Origin: JAQVCM01 sp040403095
GTDB lineage: Bacteria; Bacteroidota; Bacteroidia; Flavobacteriales_D; Crocinitomicaceae
NCBI GenBank assembly: GCA_040403095.1
Contig: JBBALI010000001.1
Span: 62,001-126,000, forward strand
DNA: 64,000 nt
Reading direction: 5' to 3'
Part shown: in pieces, positions 18,465 through 27,491 of the stretch
Layout: every line of letters begins with the position of its first letter
How positions within the stretch are numbered: position 1 is the stretch's first letter
Translations under genes and position numbers: made by a program
Notes under the pieces: model-generated
Seen by the model: the letters and a program-made list of their open reading frames with translations, nothing else
Database searches by the model: none
What the model was told of the DNA's origin: nothing

Positions 18465-20741
18465 ATGAAAAATTTATTTCTCCTATTTTTGCTTTTTGTT
18501 GCTGATTTTGGAATCGCTCAAACAGAATTTAATTACAAGCTTACTGTCAACAATACACAGGGAAAACCTGACGTAAATCGCGACGTGGTCTTTATCGAAA
18601 CAAGCACATACGAAAGATTGGCGATGAAAACCGATGCAACTGGTTCTTTGGCTTATGCATTCAAAAAGGGAAAAGAATGGTCCGTGACCGTCGGAGAAAT
18701 GCGCAATTGTTTTGTTGTGAAAACACCAAATGGCGGTGAAGCTTCAAGAACAATTACCTATAATTTACAAGACTATTTGCGAGAGCGCGAACCAAGACCA
18801 GACAGACGCACAATTGCATTCAAAGTGGTTGAACAAAAATTGAGTCCAACAGTTAAAAATACTGGAAATGAAGCGATAATCACGATTTTACTGAAAGACC
18901 AAAAAGGAACGGTTTTTCCAGGAATTGAAGTGGCAATGACCTGTTTTGAATCCAAAACGCAGTACAAAGCGATTACCAATGCGCAAGGACAAGCGATTTT
19001 TCAATTGCCTTTGAATAGTAAATTCGACTTCGACATCGACGGCGTTGAATCGATTCATTGGTATGATACCGACAATCGAGCAGTGACGATGACACAAACC
19101 ATGTTGTTTCAGAAAAAAAACTTCACAGAAACAGCCAAAGATGGTTTCATTGTGCAACAAATTCCTGCAGATCCAAAACCGAGTTCATCGCATGCTCATA
19201 TCAAATTGACAGTAAATGGGGGTAAAAATGGTGGAATCAACGAAGATGTTTATTTGCGCATGTTGAAATCCAATGATGTTTACAAAGCAAAAACCAATGA
19301 TCAAGGAGTAGTCGATTTTATGCTTCCAATTCGTGGGAAATACATGGTTGATTTTACCTTTCAGCATGACGCGGATGTAATCGATTTATCGCAAGTGAAA
19401 GGCATTGGTTTTCAGACAAAATATGTGCATTATGTGCCAGATCCAAGATTGGAAAATATTGAAAATTTCATTCCAAAAATCTCGAATTTAATTTTGTATG
19501 ATGTGCAACAATTCGTGGACAAACAGTATCCAGAACCTGCTGCTGGCGACATTGATTTTTATTTGCAATGGGGAAACAAATTCAATGAAAATTCGAAAGA
19601 AGCATTGCTCGAAGTCGGATTGAAAACGAGATCCAATTTGACTAGAAAATCAAATATTCCGCTCAATATCAGTTTTGTAATCGATAAAAGTGGTTCCATG
19701 ATGGGTTACGACCGCATCGACCAATTGAAAAAAGCCTTGGTGAATTTCATCAGTCAACTGCGACCAACGGATATTGTTTCGATTGTTGTTTTTGACGATC
19801 AAGCTGTTGTGGCGATACCAGCACAAAAATTGGGCGACAAGAAAAGTGTCATTGACATTATCTATTCGATTCAAGCCGGCGGTGGCACTGTAATCTACGA
19901 CGGAATGGTGAAAGGATTTGCGGAAGTTTCGAAAAATTTAGGTGGAAAGTACATGAATCGTGTGGTGTTGTTGACCGATGGATACGATTCTTATCCGCCA
20001 GAAGAAGTAGTTGCGAAAGCCAAAGAAAACATCAAAAAGGGAATCGAACTTTCGACCATTGGCGTGGGCATGGATTACAACCAAGCGCTATTGGCGCAAT
20101 TGGCTTCTGCAGGCGGCGGAATGTTACACTTTGCAGGAGATGTCAAAGGGATGGACGAAGCGTTTCAAAAGGAAATGGAGAGCATTTTATATCCAATGGC
20201 AAAGAAAGCACAATTGTCTCTTTTTTACAATGATCAATTGGTTTACAAACAGCTTTTTGGCTACGAAAATGAAGTGGTAAAACCGGGAAAAATGCAAGTG
20301 AAAATCGATCACCTTTTTCCTGGTTTAAATCAAATGGCATTGGTGAAATTTGATTTGATAAACGCAACGCAAAGCATCGAAAAACAACCTGTAAAAGTGC
20401 AGCTAAAATATACCGATGCAGTGACGGAAAAAGAAGTCATTTTAGAAAAAAGTATTCCGTTGGAATGGACAACAGCGACTGGAAATTTAGACATGACCAT
20501 CGACAAATCCCACAAACAAATGTTGGCTGTTGCGATTGTAAATCAATCCTTGAAAAACATGGCAAACGCCTATGAACTTGGAAATGAAACCGAAGCACAA
20601 AATGCGATTCTCAGCGCCAAAAAACAGTTGAAGAGTTTGTTTCCAGCGGCAACACCTCATCAGTTGCTCGCGCTCACAACGAGGTTAGACGAATATGTGA
20701 AAGCGTTTGAAACGTTGAAGAGTATGAGAACGCATAAGTAA
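18465..20741 (+). CDS. Secreted VWA-domain protein with Ig-like repeats
   Basis: 758 residues with a signal peptide (MKNLFLLFLLFVADFGIAQ). Three related beta units follow at about 22-100, 120-205 and 245-315; each pairs a 'gin/pgieV' strand with a 'yKAkTNxqGxxxFxLP' segment. The VWA domain spans about 400-580, with intact MIDAS residues DKSGSM, a Thr in GGTVIYDG, and LLTDGYDS. The C-terminal 150 residues hold a beta domain then a helical end. VWA domains bind divalent metal and protein ligands; the ligand is unknown. No T9SS tail or lipobox, so it is periplasmic or released. Confidence 0.82.
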   Translation: MKNLFLLFLLFVADFGIAQTEFNYKLTVNNTQGKPDVNRDVVFIETSTYERLAMKTDATGSLAYAFKKGKEWSVTVGEMRNCFVVKTPNGGEASRTITYNLQDYLREREPRPDRRTIAFKVVEQKLSPTVKNTGNEAIITILLKDQKGTVFPGIEVAMTCFESKTQYKAITNAQGQAIFQLPLNSKFDFDIDGVESIHWYDTDNRAVTMTQTMLFQKKNFTETAKDGFIVQQIPADPKPSSSHAHIKLTVNGGKNGGINEDVYLRMLKSNDVYKAKTNDQGVVDFMLPIRGKYMVDFTFQHDADVIDLSQVKGIGFQTKYVHYVPDPRLENIENFIPKISNLILYDVQQFVDKQYPEPAAGDIDFYLQWGNKFNENSKEALLEVGLKTRSNLTRKSNIPLNISFVIDKSGSMMGYDRIDQLKKALVNFISQLRPTDIVSIVVFDDQAVVAIPAQKLGDKKSVIDIIYSIQAGGGTVIYDGMVKGFAEVSKNLGGKYMNRVVLLTDGYDSYPPEEVVAKAKENIKKGIELSTIGVGMDYNQALLAQLASAGGGMLHFAGDVKGMDEAFQKEMESILYPMAKKAQLSLFYNDQLVYKQLFGYENEVVKPGKMQVKIDHLFPGLNQMALVKFDLINATQSIEKQPVKVQLKYTDAVTEKEVILEKSIPLEWTTATGNLDMTIDKSHKQMLAVAIVNQSLKNMANAYELGNETEAQNAILSAKKQLKSLFPAATPHQLLALTTRLDEYVKAFETLKSMRTHK

Positions 20742-20889
20742 CAGCTCTTTGTATTTTTAATTGCTTTTTTCAATTTTTTACAACGCACTTTAGGAAAAGG
20801 GTGAAAAGTTTTGCATATTAAAAGAAGATATATTTATGAAAACATTTCCATTCATATTTTCAGCCATACCTCCAAAATACAATAAAATC

Positions 20890-20995
20890 GTCTGAACTAT
20901 GATTTGTATGATTCAATGATTTATGGGAGCAAGACGTGATGGTGGAGTAAACAAATCATTCTAATCACAACAATCAAAAAAATCAAGGTTCAGAC
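20890..20995. repeat. 106-bp inverted-repeat element with phased TGATT words
   Basis: Bounded by perfect 8-bp inverted ends GTCTGAAC / GTTCAGAC. Each arm carries TGATT words spaced about 9 bp apart: three on the left reading plus, four on the right reading minus. The element is therefore an imperfect palindrome around a non-repeated centre (gagcaagacgtgatggtgg). It ends 36 bp before the GxxExxY gene. It has the look of a MITE/REP-like interspersed repeat; no transposase is nearby. Confidence 0.7.
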
Positions 20996-21031
20996 AATGT
21001 GCGTTACGTGTTTTTTACTATCTTTAATAGT

Positions 21032-21451
21032 ATGATTAACCAACAATACAAATATTCCGACCTAACTTCAAAGGTAATTGGCTGCGCGATGAAAGTGCAT
21101 TCTACTTTAGGAAACGGTTTTCAAGAAGTCATTTATCAACGTGCTTTAGAAATTGAGTTTTCATTGGCCGATATTCTATTTTCGCGAGAGTTTGAAATGC
21201 CTATTTACTATCAGAATAAACAAATAGGCACTAGACGTGTAGATTTTTTGGTGGAGGGTATTTTATCCGTGGAACTGAAGGCTACAACCAAATTGGAAGA
21301 TGTTCATTTTGCGCAAGCAATTAATTATTTAGAAGCTTACAATCTTGAAGTGGGCTTATTAATCAATTTCGGAGAACGTAGTCTAAACTTTAAACGCTTG
21401 CAGAATAAGAAGTTTATTTCTACAAATAACAACAATGAATCAAAAGATTAG
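21032..21451 (+). CDS. GxxExxY family protein
   Basis: 139 residues from ATG 21032. The family hallmark is present near residue 30 (TLGNGFQEVIYQRAL), followed by a beta-strand core with RRVDFLV and VELKATTKL. That D...ExK spacing resembles a PD-(D/E)xK nuclease core, while the C-terminal part has GLLINFG. Family members are often multicopy in a genome and have no settled function. The longer frame begins at GTG 20999, inside the flank of the repeat element; the ATG follows a near-consensus TATCTTTA at 21019-21026 and is preferred. Confidence 0.85.
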   Translation: MINQQYKYSDLTSKVIGCAMKVHSTLGNGFQEVIYQRALEIEFSLADILFSREFEMPIYYQNKQIGTRRVDFLVEGILSVELKATTKLEDVHFAQAINYLEAYNLEVGLLINFGERSLNFKRLQNKKFISTNNNNESKD

Positions 21452-21458
21452 CTCACAA

Positions 21459-21491
21459 AAAAGCCCTTCTGAATTAATCAAAAGGGCTTGA
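21459..21491 (-). terminator. Intrinsic terminator of lysS
   Basis: Stem aagccctt / aagggctt with a 13-nt loop. Read on the minus strand it is followed by six T residues, so it mainly serves lysS; it also lies just past the stop of the GxxExxY gene. Confidence 0.8.
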
Positions 21492-21510
21492 ATTATAGAT
21501 TTTTATAGAA

Positions 21511-23217
21511 TTATCCTATCTGTATATACAAAACATCCTCTTCTTTCGTTACTTTCAATATTCCTGCTTTAGTCAGGTTTTTTACGGCGACGTCCCAAGC
21601 TTTGTTACTCAAATTCACTGTTTCTTTCACGTCTAATAAAAGTCCTTTTTGAATTTTTTCAACTGCACTTGCAATCAATTTTTCGTTGTCTGAAAGTTCT
21701 ATTTTTTGCGTTGTCACTTCTGGGCGCATTTGTGGGAAAAACAACACTTCTTGAATCGAAGGATTGTTTGTTAAATACATAATCAAACGGTCCATTCCGA
21801 TTCCTAAACCAGAAGTTGGTGGCATTCCGTATTCCAATGCGCGCAAGAAATCTTGGTCAATTAAACCTGTGGCTTCGTCATCGCCTTTTTCAGACAAACG
21901 CACTTGATCTTCAAAACGTTCTCTTTGGTCAATTGGGTCGTTTAACTCTGAATAAGCGTTTGCAACTTCTTTTCCGCAAACCATTAATTCAAAACGTTCT
22001 GTTAATTCTGGATTGTCGCGGTGAACTTTACACAATGGTGACATTTCTTTCGGATAATCCGTAATGAACGTTGGTTGAATGTAGTTTCCTTCGCATTTTT
22101 CTCCAAAAATCTCATCAATCAATTTTCCTTTCCCCATGGTTTCATCCACAGAAATTCCCATGCCTTTTGCAGCCGCTCTCAATTCTTCTTCTGATTTTCC
22201 ATCGATGTCAAAACCGGTGAAATCAATGATTGATTGACGCATCGTAACACGTTTGTATGGCGCTTTGAAGCTGATTTGATTTTCACCAAATGTACAATCT
22301 GAAGTTCCGTTAACAGCAATGGCGCAATGTTCTAATAGTTGCTCCGTAAAATCCATCATCCAATTGTAATCTTTGTATGAAACATAGATTTCCATGGCTG
22401 TAAATTCTGGATTGTGCGTACGATCCATTCCTTCGTTGCGGAAGTTTTTTGAAAATTCGTACACGCCATCAAATCCACCAACAATCAATCGTTTCAAATA
22501 CAATTCATTGGCAATGCGCATGTATAATGGAATGTCTAACGCATTGTGATGTGTGATAAACGGACGCGCTGCCGCTCCACCTGGAATTGCTTGTAAAATT
22601 GGTGTTTCTACTTCCATGTAACCCGCTTCGTTGAAGAAGTTTCTCATGGCTGTAAACAGTTTCGTTCTTTTCACAAACACTTCTTTCACTTGTGGATTGA
22701 CAACCAAATCAACGTAACGCTGACGGTAACGCAATTCGGGGTCTGTGAAAGCATCGTGTACTTTTCCGTCGTCGTCAGTTTTCGGCACTGGAAGTGGTCG
22801 CAACGATTTTGACAACAAGGTAAATTCTTGAACGTGAATGGAGATTTCACCTACTTGCGTCGTAAATAAATATCCTTTGATTCCGATGAAATCACCTAAA
22901 TCCAACAATTTTTTGAAAACCTCGTTGTAAAGCGTTTTATCTTCTCCAGGACAAATTTCGTCGCGGTTGAAATATACTTGAATTCTACCTGTACTATCTT
23001 GAATTTCAGCAAAAGAAGCTTTACCCATGATGCGTTGACTCATCATACGACCAGCCACGCAAACCTGTTTACTTTCCACGAAATTATCCTTTATACCTTG
23101 CGTATAATCTGTTACAGGATACAACGCTGCTGGATACGGCTCGATGCCCATCTCACGCAGCTTGTTCAGGGTCTCGCGACGCTGAATTTCTTGACTGGAA
23201 AGTTCGCTAAAACTCAT
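21511..23217 (-). CDS. lysS: Lysyl-tRNA synthetase, class II
   Basis: Charges tRNA(Lys). 568 residues; the class II LysRS core is complete: N-terminal OB-fold anticodon domain (VCVAGRMMSQRIMGKASF), motif 1 region (FNEAGYMEVETPIL), motif 2 FRNEGMDRTHNPEF, and motif 3 GLGIGMDRLIM. About 70 extra residues after motif 3 (from TQKIELSDNEK) form a C-terminal extension typical of Bacteroidota LysRS. Promoter box TATCTTTG at 23248-23255, terminator after the stop. Confidence 0.97.
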   Translation of the reverse strand: MSFSELSSQEIQRRETLNKLREMGIEPYPAALYPVTDYTQGIKDNFVESKQVCVAGRMMSQRIMGKASFAEIQDSTGRIQVYFNRDEICPGEDKTLYNEVFKKLLDLGDFIGIKGYLFTTQVGEISIHVQEFTLLSKSLRPLPVPKTDDDGKVHDAFTDPELRYRQRYVDLVVNPQVKEVFVKRTKLFTAMRNFFNEAGYMEVETPILQAIPGGAAARPFITHHNALDIPLYMRIANELYLKRLIVGGFDGVYEFSKNFRNEGMDRTHNPEFTAMEIYVSYKDYNWMMDFTEQLLEHCAIAVNGTSDCTFGENQISFKAPYKRVTMRQSIIDFTGFDIDGKSEEELRAAAKGMGISVDETMGKGKLIDEIFGEKCEGNYIQPTFITDYPKEMSPLCKVHRDNPELTERFELMVCGKEVANAYSELNDPIDQRERFEDQVRLSEKGDDEATGLIDQDFLRALEYGMPPTSGLGIGMDRLIMYLTNNPSIQEVLFFPQMRPEVTTQKIELSDNEKLIASAVEKIQKGLLLDVKETVNLSNKAWDVAVKNLTKAGILKVTKEEDVLYIQIG

Positions 23218-23247
23218 AATTAATTAATTTGCTTAAATTTTATTGGG

Positions 23248-23255
23248 CAAAGATA
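23248..23255 (-). promoter_or_regulatory. TAnnTTTG -7 box for lysS
   Basis: Minus-strand TATCTTTG, 30 bp upstream of the lysS ATG. Confidence 0.6.
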
Positions 23256-23312
23256 ATGAATTGATGTTGAATAGAATTTTCTATATGGTTTTTAAGCGAT
23301 TTTAATTTTCGC

Positions 23313-23443
23313 TGTAAGTTAAAAAGAGATGATGTTGGACTACGGCCCTTCAGGCCTTGGAAGTCACATGTGCTTGCGCACGACGGGCATCGCCCATCGT
23401 TATGACGATTACGCTCCCGCAGGGCTGAACTTTTTAACTTACA
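23313..23443. repeat. 131-bp palindromic G+C-rich repeat element
   Basis: Perfect 14-bp terminal inverted repeats TGTAAGTTAAAAAG / CTTTTTAACTTACA enclose about 103 bp that is clearly richer in G+C than all surroundings. The core contains several small palindromes (ggcccttcaggcc, gtgcttgcgcac, gggcatcgccc) and two related words, TACGgCCCTTCAGGcc near the left end and TACGctCCCGCAGGGC near the right. It fills much of the 301-bp gap between lysS and the next gene; the remainder of that gap holds only the lysS promoter. No open frame of note inside. Likely a non-autonomous interspersed repeat. Confidence 0.75.
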
Positions 23444-23518
23444 TTATATTATCTCTATAAAGAATTACTTTGGAATCCTATAAAGTCTTCCGCAAAAGGA
23501 AATTCAAACAAGACATGA

Positions 23519-23950
23519 TTACACATCTTCTTTGAAATCAAACGAAAGTGTGTGTCTCTTTGAAACTTTGCCGGTTCCATCTCCTTCGTTCAATTGAAAT
23601 TGAAGTTCTTTTTTGGTTCTTTTCAAAACAGTGGCTCTTAATTTGCCTAGTAATAACACCTCCTTTTTTGATCGGTAATAGATACTCCAATCACCTTGTG
23701 CATTGATAAAAGTTGTCAATTCAACATTGTTGGTGGTGAAAGTATTGTCTCGCAATAAAATCATTTCGCCTACTAAATTTGAATTTGAAACTGTATTTAC
23801 GATGTTTCCGAGAGAATCAAACTCTGATGATTCAATTATTTTAATGGTCCAAGTTCCGTCGTACTTTTTAATTTTCATTCGCTCGTTCAATCCTCTGCAA
23901 GAGCCAAAAAGAACAATCAATATTGTGGATATGATGATGCTAATTCTCAT
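23519..23950 (-). CDS. Small lipoprotein, lipocalin-like
   Basis: 143 residues. SPII signal with lipobox LFGSC (Cys 18). The rest is predicted beta with a G-T-W entry (YDGTWTIKIIES) and alternating strands (GEMILLRDNTFTT, GDWSIYYRSKKEVLLL). This looks like the small lipocalin-type lipoproteins common in Bacteroidota, but I cannot name a ligand. It lies 18 bp downstream of the outer-membrane protein gene and is probably in its operon. Confidence 0.7.
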   Translation of the reverse strand: MRISIIISTILIVLFGSCRGLNERMKIKKYDGTWTIKIIESSEFDSLGNIVNTVSNSNLVGEMILLRDNTFTTNNVELTTFINAQGDWSIYYRSKKEVLLLGKLRATVLKRTKKELQFQLNEGDGTGKVSKRHTLSFDFKEDV

Positions 23951-23968
23951 AATTTCAAAATTTAAATT

Positions 23969-24685
23969 TTACCAATTTATTCCAATTCGCGTCCCTACTT
24001 GAAATGTCAAATGCTTATTCACATAAATCAATGGAAAAGCAAATCCTGATGCTGTCGGCAAAGGAGTGTCGCTCCCCAAATCCAGCGTAGCACCAGCCAA
24101 AATATTGGTGTATAAGTGAATGTTTTGAGTGAGAAAAAAGTCCGCGCCTATTTTTAATCCTGTGCAAAACCCATTTGCCTTGTATGTTCCATTTGAACCA
24201 TTTTCATTTCCATACGAAATCGTACCGTCGCTGTATTTTTTATATGCACTGAGATTGGTTTGACTCAAACCTAGATAAATTCCAGCAGTTAATGCAACAT
24301 GTTCCATACTTCCACCGAAAGAAAAAACAAATGTGTTGGTGGTATATCGTGCATCAAAAACCCGTTCACCTAATGCGGGATCTTTGAACTCAGCGGAAGT
24401 TGTAGCCATTTTGCGTTCATTGATGAATTCAATTGTAATCGCAATATTATCAGCTGAAATAATGTTATAGCCCAATCCCAATTCATAGCCATTGGTAAAG
24501 TTCATTTTCCCGAGTTTGGTTTTCAAAAAATCTCGGTTATCATCGTTGTAAATCGAAGCATATTCTTTCCAATTTCCTAAACCAGTTAATCCAGTGGTAA
24601 AACCAGATTTAAAAGTGAGGTATTGTTTTTGAGAAATCCCCAATGTGCTGCTGAAGCAAAATAAAAGAAAAATGATTTTTTTCAT
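23969..24685 (-). CDS. Outer-membrane beta-barrel protein
   Basis: 238 residues with a signal peptide (MKKIIFLLFCFSSTLGISQ) and then alternating amphipathic strands rich in Gly, Tyr and Phe (NGYELGLGYNIISA, FVFSFGGSMEHVALTAGIYLG, GLKIGADFFLTQNIHLY). It ends FQVGTRIGINW, with the C-terminal aromatic expected for BAM insertion. Size suggests an 8- to 10-stranded barrel. Function unknown. An exact TAAATTTG box lies 33 bp upstream. Confidence 0.75.
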   Translation of the reverse strand: MKKIIFLLFCFSSTLGISQKQYLTFKSGFTTGLTGLGNWKEYASIYNDDNRDFLKTKLGKMNFTNGYELGLGYNIISADNIAITIEFINERKMATTSAEFKDPALGERVFDARYTTNTFVFSFGGSMEHVALTAGIYLGLSQTNLSAYKKYSDGTISYGNENGSNGTYKANGFCTGLKIGADFFLTQNIHLYTNILAGATLDLGSDTPLPTASGFAFPLIYVNKHLTFQVGTRIGINW

Positions 24686-24718
24686 CTGATTTAATTAAGT
24701 ATTGAAACAACCTTGAGA

Positions 24719-24726
24719 CAAATTTA
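24719..24726 (-). promoter_or_regulatory. TAnnTTTG -7 box for the barrel/lipoprotein pair
   Basis: Minus-strand TAAATTTG, 33 bp before the ATG at 24685. Confidence 0.55.
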
Positions 24727-24809
24727 AAGGGTCAATATCAGAAAGAACTAAGTAATTTTACTTAAAATAATCAGATAGAATATTTTAAAAGAGAAATTAT
24801 TTTCAACTA

Positions 24810-25931
24810 TTATGCAAATAATTCCTGCGCTATAAAATCAGCCCAATGTTTGCCTTCGTCAGTTAAAATAATTTGGTTATCAACTATTTTTAACCATTTT
24901 TTAGACTGAAAATCTGTTAAATTGCGTTTAAATTCTTCTGAGAAAGTCATCTGTTCTTTCAATTGATTCATGTCAACTCCCCAACTTGTGCGCAAACCGA
25001 TGAGCAACAATTCATTGAACTGATCTTTGGTCGACAATATTTCTTTTTCAAAAGCAATTTCATTGGAGTTGATTAACCGAATGTACTGCTGATTATTAGC
25101 AATATTCCAAGAACGAGAATTGCCATCAAAACTGTGTGCTGAAGGTCCAATTCCTAAATAATGAATGCCTGTCCAATAATTGCTGTTGTGCTTCGAAATG
25201 AATCCCGGTTTCGCAAAGTTAGAAATTTCATAATGCTCAAATCCTGCATTTTTCAAAGCGGAAATCAATAATTCAAATTGCTCACTTTGCTGCTCGTTGC
25301 TTGCGGGTTGAATTTGTTTCTTTTTCACCAATTGATGCAAAGCGGTTTTTTCTTCCACTGTCAAACAATAGGCAGAAATGTGTGTGACATCCAAATCAAT
25401 GGCTTGCTGGATTTGTTTCATCCAACGGTCATTGTCCATATTTGGCAAACCATAAATCAAATCCAAACTGATGTTTTTAATGCCGCCTTTTTGCGCAATG
25501 AGAATACAATTTAATCCTTCATCAGCCGAATGCGCGCGATTCATCCACAATAAATCTTCTGAATCAAACGATTGAATTCCAATACTCAAACGATTAATTC
25601 CGGCACTTTTCCATGCTTCAACTTGTTGCAAAGTGATGTCGTCGGGATTGGCTTCTAAAGTACATTCCAAGTTTTCAGCGCAATGAAACGTTGCATGAAT
25701 CGTTTGCAAAAGTTTTTCAATATCAGCAGTTTTAAGCAAACTAGGCGTTCCACCTCCAAAATATATTGTTTCAATCACTTGATTTTGAATTTCATCCTTG
25801 CGTGCAACAATTTCTTTTTGAAGACAAGAAATCATCGAATCATAGTATGATTGATAGCTCGTACTGAAATGAAAATCGCAATACGTGCATTTTTGTTTAC
25901 AAAATGGAATGTGGATGTAAATTCCTGCCAT
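24810..25931 (-). CDS. hemW: Radical SAM heme chaperone HemW
   Basis: Binds heme and inserts it into target hemoproteins; long annotated as oxygen-independent coproporphyrinogen oxidase. 373 residues. The 4Fe-4S motif is CKQKCTYCDFHF (CxxxCxxCxF), the HemW form without the extra N-terminal cysteine of HemN. Other landmarks: YFGGGTPSLL, LEANPDD, RLSIGIQSF, DLIYGLPN and the C-terminal HemN_C winged region. The promoter box ends only 4 bp before the ATG (25936-25943), suggesting an almost leaderless transcript. Confidence 0.93.
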   Translation of the reverse strand: MAGIYIHIPFCKQKCTYCDFHFSTSYQSYYDSMISCLQKEIVARKDEIQNQVIETIYFGGGTPSLLKTADIEKLLQTIHATFHCAENLECTLEANPDDITLQQVEAWKSAGINRLSIGIQSFDSEDLLWMNRAHSADEGLNCILIAQKGGIKNISLDLIYGLPNMDNDRWMKQIQQAIDLDVTHISAYCLTVEEKTALHQLVKKKQIQPASNEQQSEQFELLISALKNAGFEHYEISNFAKPGFISKHNSNYWTGIHYLGIGPSAHSFDGNSRSWNIANNQQYIRLINSNEIAFEKEILSTKDQFNELLLIGLRTSWGVDMNQLKEQMTFSEEFKRNLTDFQSKKWLKIVDNQIILTDEGKHWADFIAQELFA

Positions 25932-25935
25932 GTTG

Positions 25936-25943
25936 CAAAGATA
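25936..25943 (-). promoter_or_regulatory. TAnnTTTG -7 box abutting hemW start
   Basis: Minus-strand TATCTTTG followed by CAAC and then the ATG. Transcription normally starts a few bases after the -7 box, which would fall at or next to the start codon, with no room for a ribosome-binding site. Confidence 0.6.
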
Positions 25944-25958
25944 ATCGAACTCTTGAGT

Positions 25959-27491
25959 TTACTCCATCCTCACCAACTTCTGCGTTTGCAAAATTTGCTT
26001 GTCAGATGACAAAACAATGCTATAAACTCCCTTCGCAAAACCGCTTGCATCAATTTCTACCGCTACATTGGAAAAAGCGGAAATCGGCACAATTTGCATC
26101 AATTTCCCCATGGCATCATAGATAGAAATCGTGTTTTTTTTGCTGTTTTCAGGAAGTGTGCATTGCACAGAAAAATTACTTGTAGTTGGATTTGGATATA
26201 AGGTGAACCAAGTTGGTGAGACCTCATCATTAAATTCCTCAATGCCTGCTTGAGAACAAGTGTTGCTCCATGCAGTTGCATTGCCTTTGCAATCGGTTTT
26301 GACTACCCACATGGCAACTGGTAAGTGAGTGTAAGTATGTAAATCCCAAATTAATCCTGATATAACGATTCCACCATCTGAGCAAATGTCCAAACCATAA
26401 AAACCATTTATTGTACTATCAACTACATTATATTTGTATTGTTTTTCCCAAACCACAGAGCCGTCAGTTGGATTCAATGCTTTTAATATTCCTTGATATC
26501 TAGAGCCTGAGCTTGTTAATTGATTAATGCCACAAGCCACAATGTTGCCATTGGGTAATTGCTTTACATCTTCAAAATCTTGAAACTGCTTGGCTCCTTT
26601 GAAATTTTTTTCCCAAATGATAATTCCATCTGGATCAATCTTGGCAATGTATGCTCCTGTAGAGTCTGAAGCGTAATTGGATTGACCAACTATTACATAA
26701 TTACCGTCATTGAGCTTGTGCATCGCCCAACCTTCATCTGCGAAACTACCACCATAAGATTTTTGCCAAATCATATTACCTAAATTGTCAGTTTTGACTA
26801 CATACATGCTTGTTAAGCCTAATCCAAAAGAATAGGTTACACCAAGCATTATGAAGCCACCTTCATCGGTAATCTCAATAGATTTTGCATCTTCTGCCTC
26901 AATACCACCATAAGTTTCTTCCCATTCAAATATACCCAAACTATCTGCTTTAATAAGCAATACATCAACACCTGAAACAGTTGTTTGACTACCTGAACCA
27001 CTAACAATTGCTTTTGAACCACAAATGGCTATTCCATTGTCAGGCGTTTCGATGGCTGAAAAAATTTCATCAAAACGGTTATCTATTCCAAATTGATGGA
27101 ACCAGATTATTTCTCCATTTTCAAAATTTAATTTTATTAAAAAGCCTTCCTCATCGTTGCCATTAATAGTGTCATAGTAATAACCAACAAGCACATAATT
27201 GTGGTCGCTTGTTTCCAAACATTTATGTGCCATTTCATAGCCACTTCCAATTTGCTTCGAAAACGACCAAATCGTATCACCTTGAGCATTCAGTTTTATG
27301 GCTGCAATTTTATTTCTGTATGAGTTTGCACCAGCTACTAGATAACCACCATCAGAAGTTTGAATAACGTCTCTTGAGGTACCGTAGTTGTTAACTAAAG
27401 AATCGTTTAAGTATAAACGATTGAAAACAGATTGAGCATGTAAAGTCAATGAAAGCGTGCATAAAAAGGCAAGAAATGCTATTTTTTTCAT
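25959..27491 (-). CDS. T9SS-exported protein with repeated DGGY-type propeller motifs
   Basis: 510 residues from the second of two adjacent ATGs (27491; the first is 27494). Signal peptide MKKIAFLAFLCTLSLTLHAQ. Seven or so repeats of the 'T(S/D)DGGYLVAG' / 'LPNGNIVACG' type, each followed by a 'vikldxxGdxiWxktyGG' segment, suggest a beta-propeller. The C-terminal 80 residues form a T9SS type A sorting domain beginning LYPNPTTSNF, with YDAMGKLM and GVYSIVL. The mature domain should therefore sit on the cell surface or be released. Ligand unknown. Confidence 0.88.
   Translation of the reverse strand: MKKIAFLAFLCTLSLTLHAQSVFNRLYLNDSLVNNYGTSRDVIQTSDGGYLVAGANSYRNKIAAIKLNAQGDTIWSFSKQIGSGYEMAHKCLETSDHNYVLVGYYYDTINGNDEEGFLIKLNFENGEIIWFHQFGIDNRFDEIFSAIETPDNGIAICGSKAIVSGSGSQTTVSGVDVLLIKADSLGIFEWEETYGGIEAEDAKSIEITDEGGFIMLGVTYSFGLGLTSMYVVKTDNLGNMIWQKSYGGSFADEGWAMHKLNDGNYVIVGQSNYASDSTGAYIAKIDPDGIIIWEKNFKGAKQFQDFEDVKQLPNGNIVACGINQLTSSGSRYQGILKALNPTDGSVVWEKQYKYNVVDSTINGFYGLDICSDGGIVISGLIWDLHTYTHLPVAMWVVKTDCKGNATAWSNTCSQAGIEEFNDEVSPTWFTLYPNPTTSNFSVQCTLPENSKKNTISIYDAMGKLMQIVPISAFSNVAVEIDASGFAKGVYSIVLSSDKQILQTQKLVRME

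Noticed and set aside
20836..20895. A 19-codon frame (MKTFPFIFSAIPPKYNKIV) that ends inside the left end of the 106-bp repeat, as if a gene had been cut off by the insertion.
   Set aside because: Too short to judge, no ribosome-binding site, and no matching remainder on the far side of the repeat.
24810..25931. Calling this gene hemN (oxygen-independent coproporphyrinogen oxidase).
   Set aside because: The iron-sulfur motif and length are those of HemW; HemN has an extra N-terminal segment and Cys.
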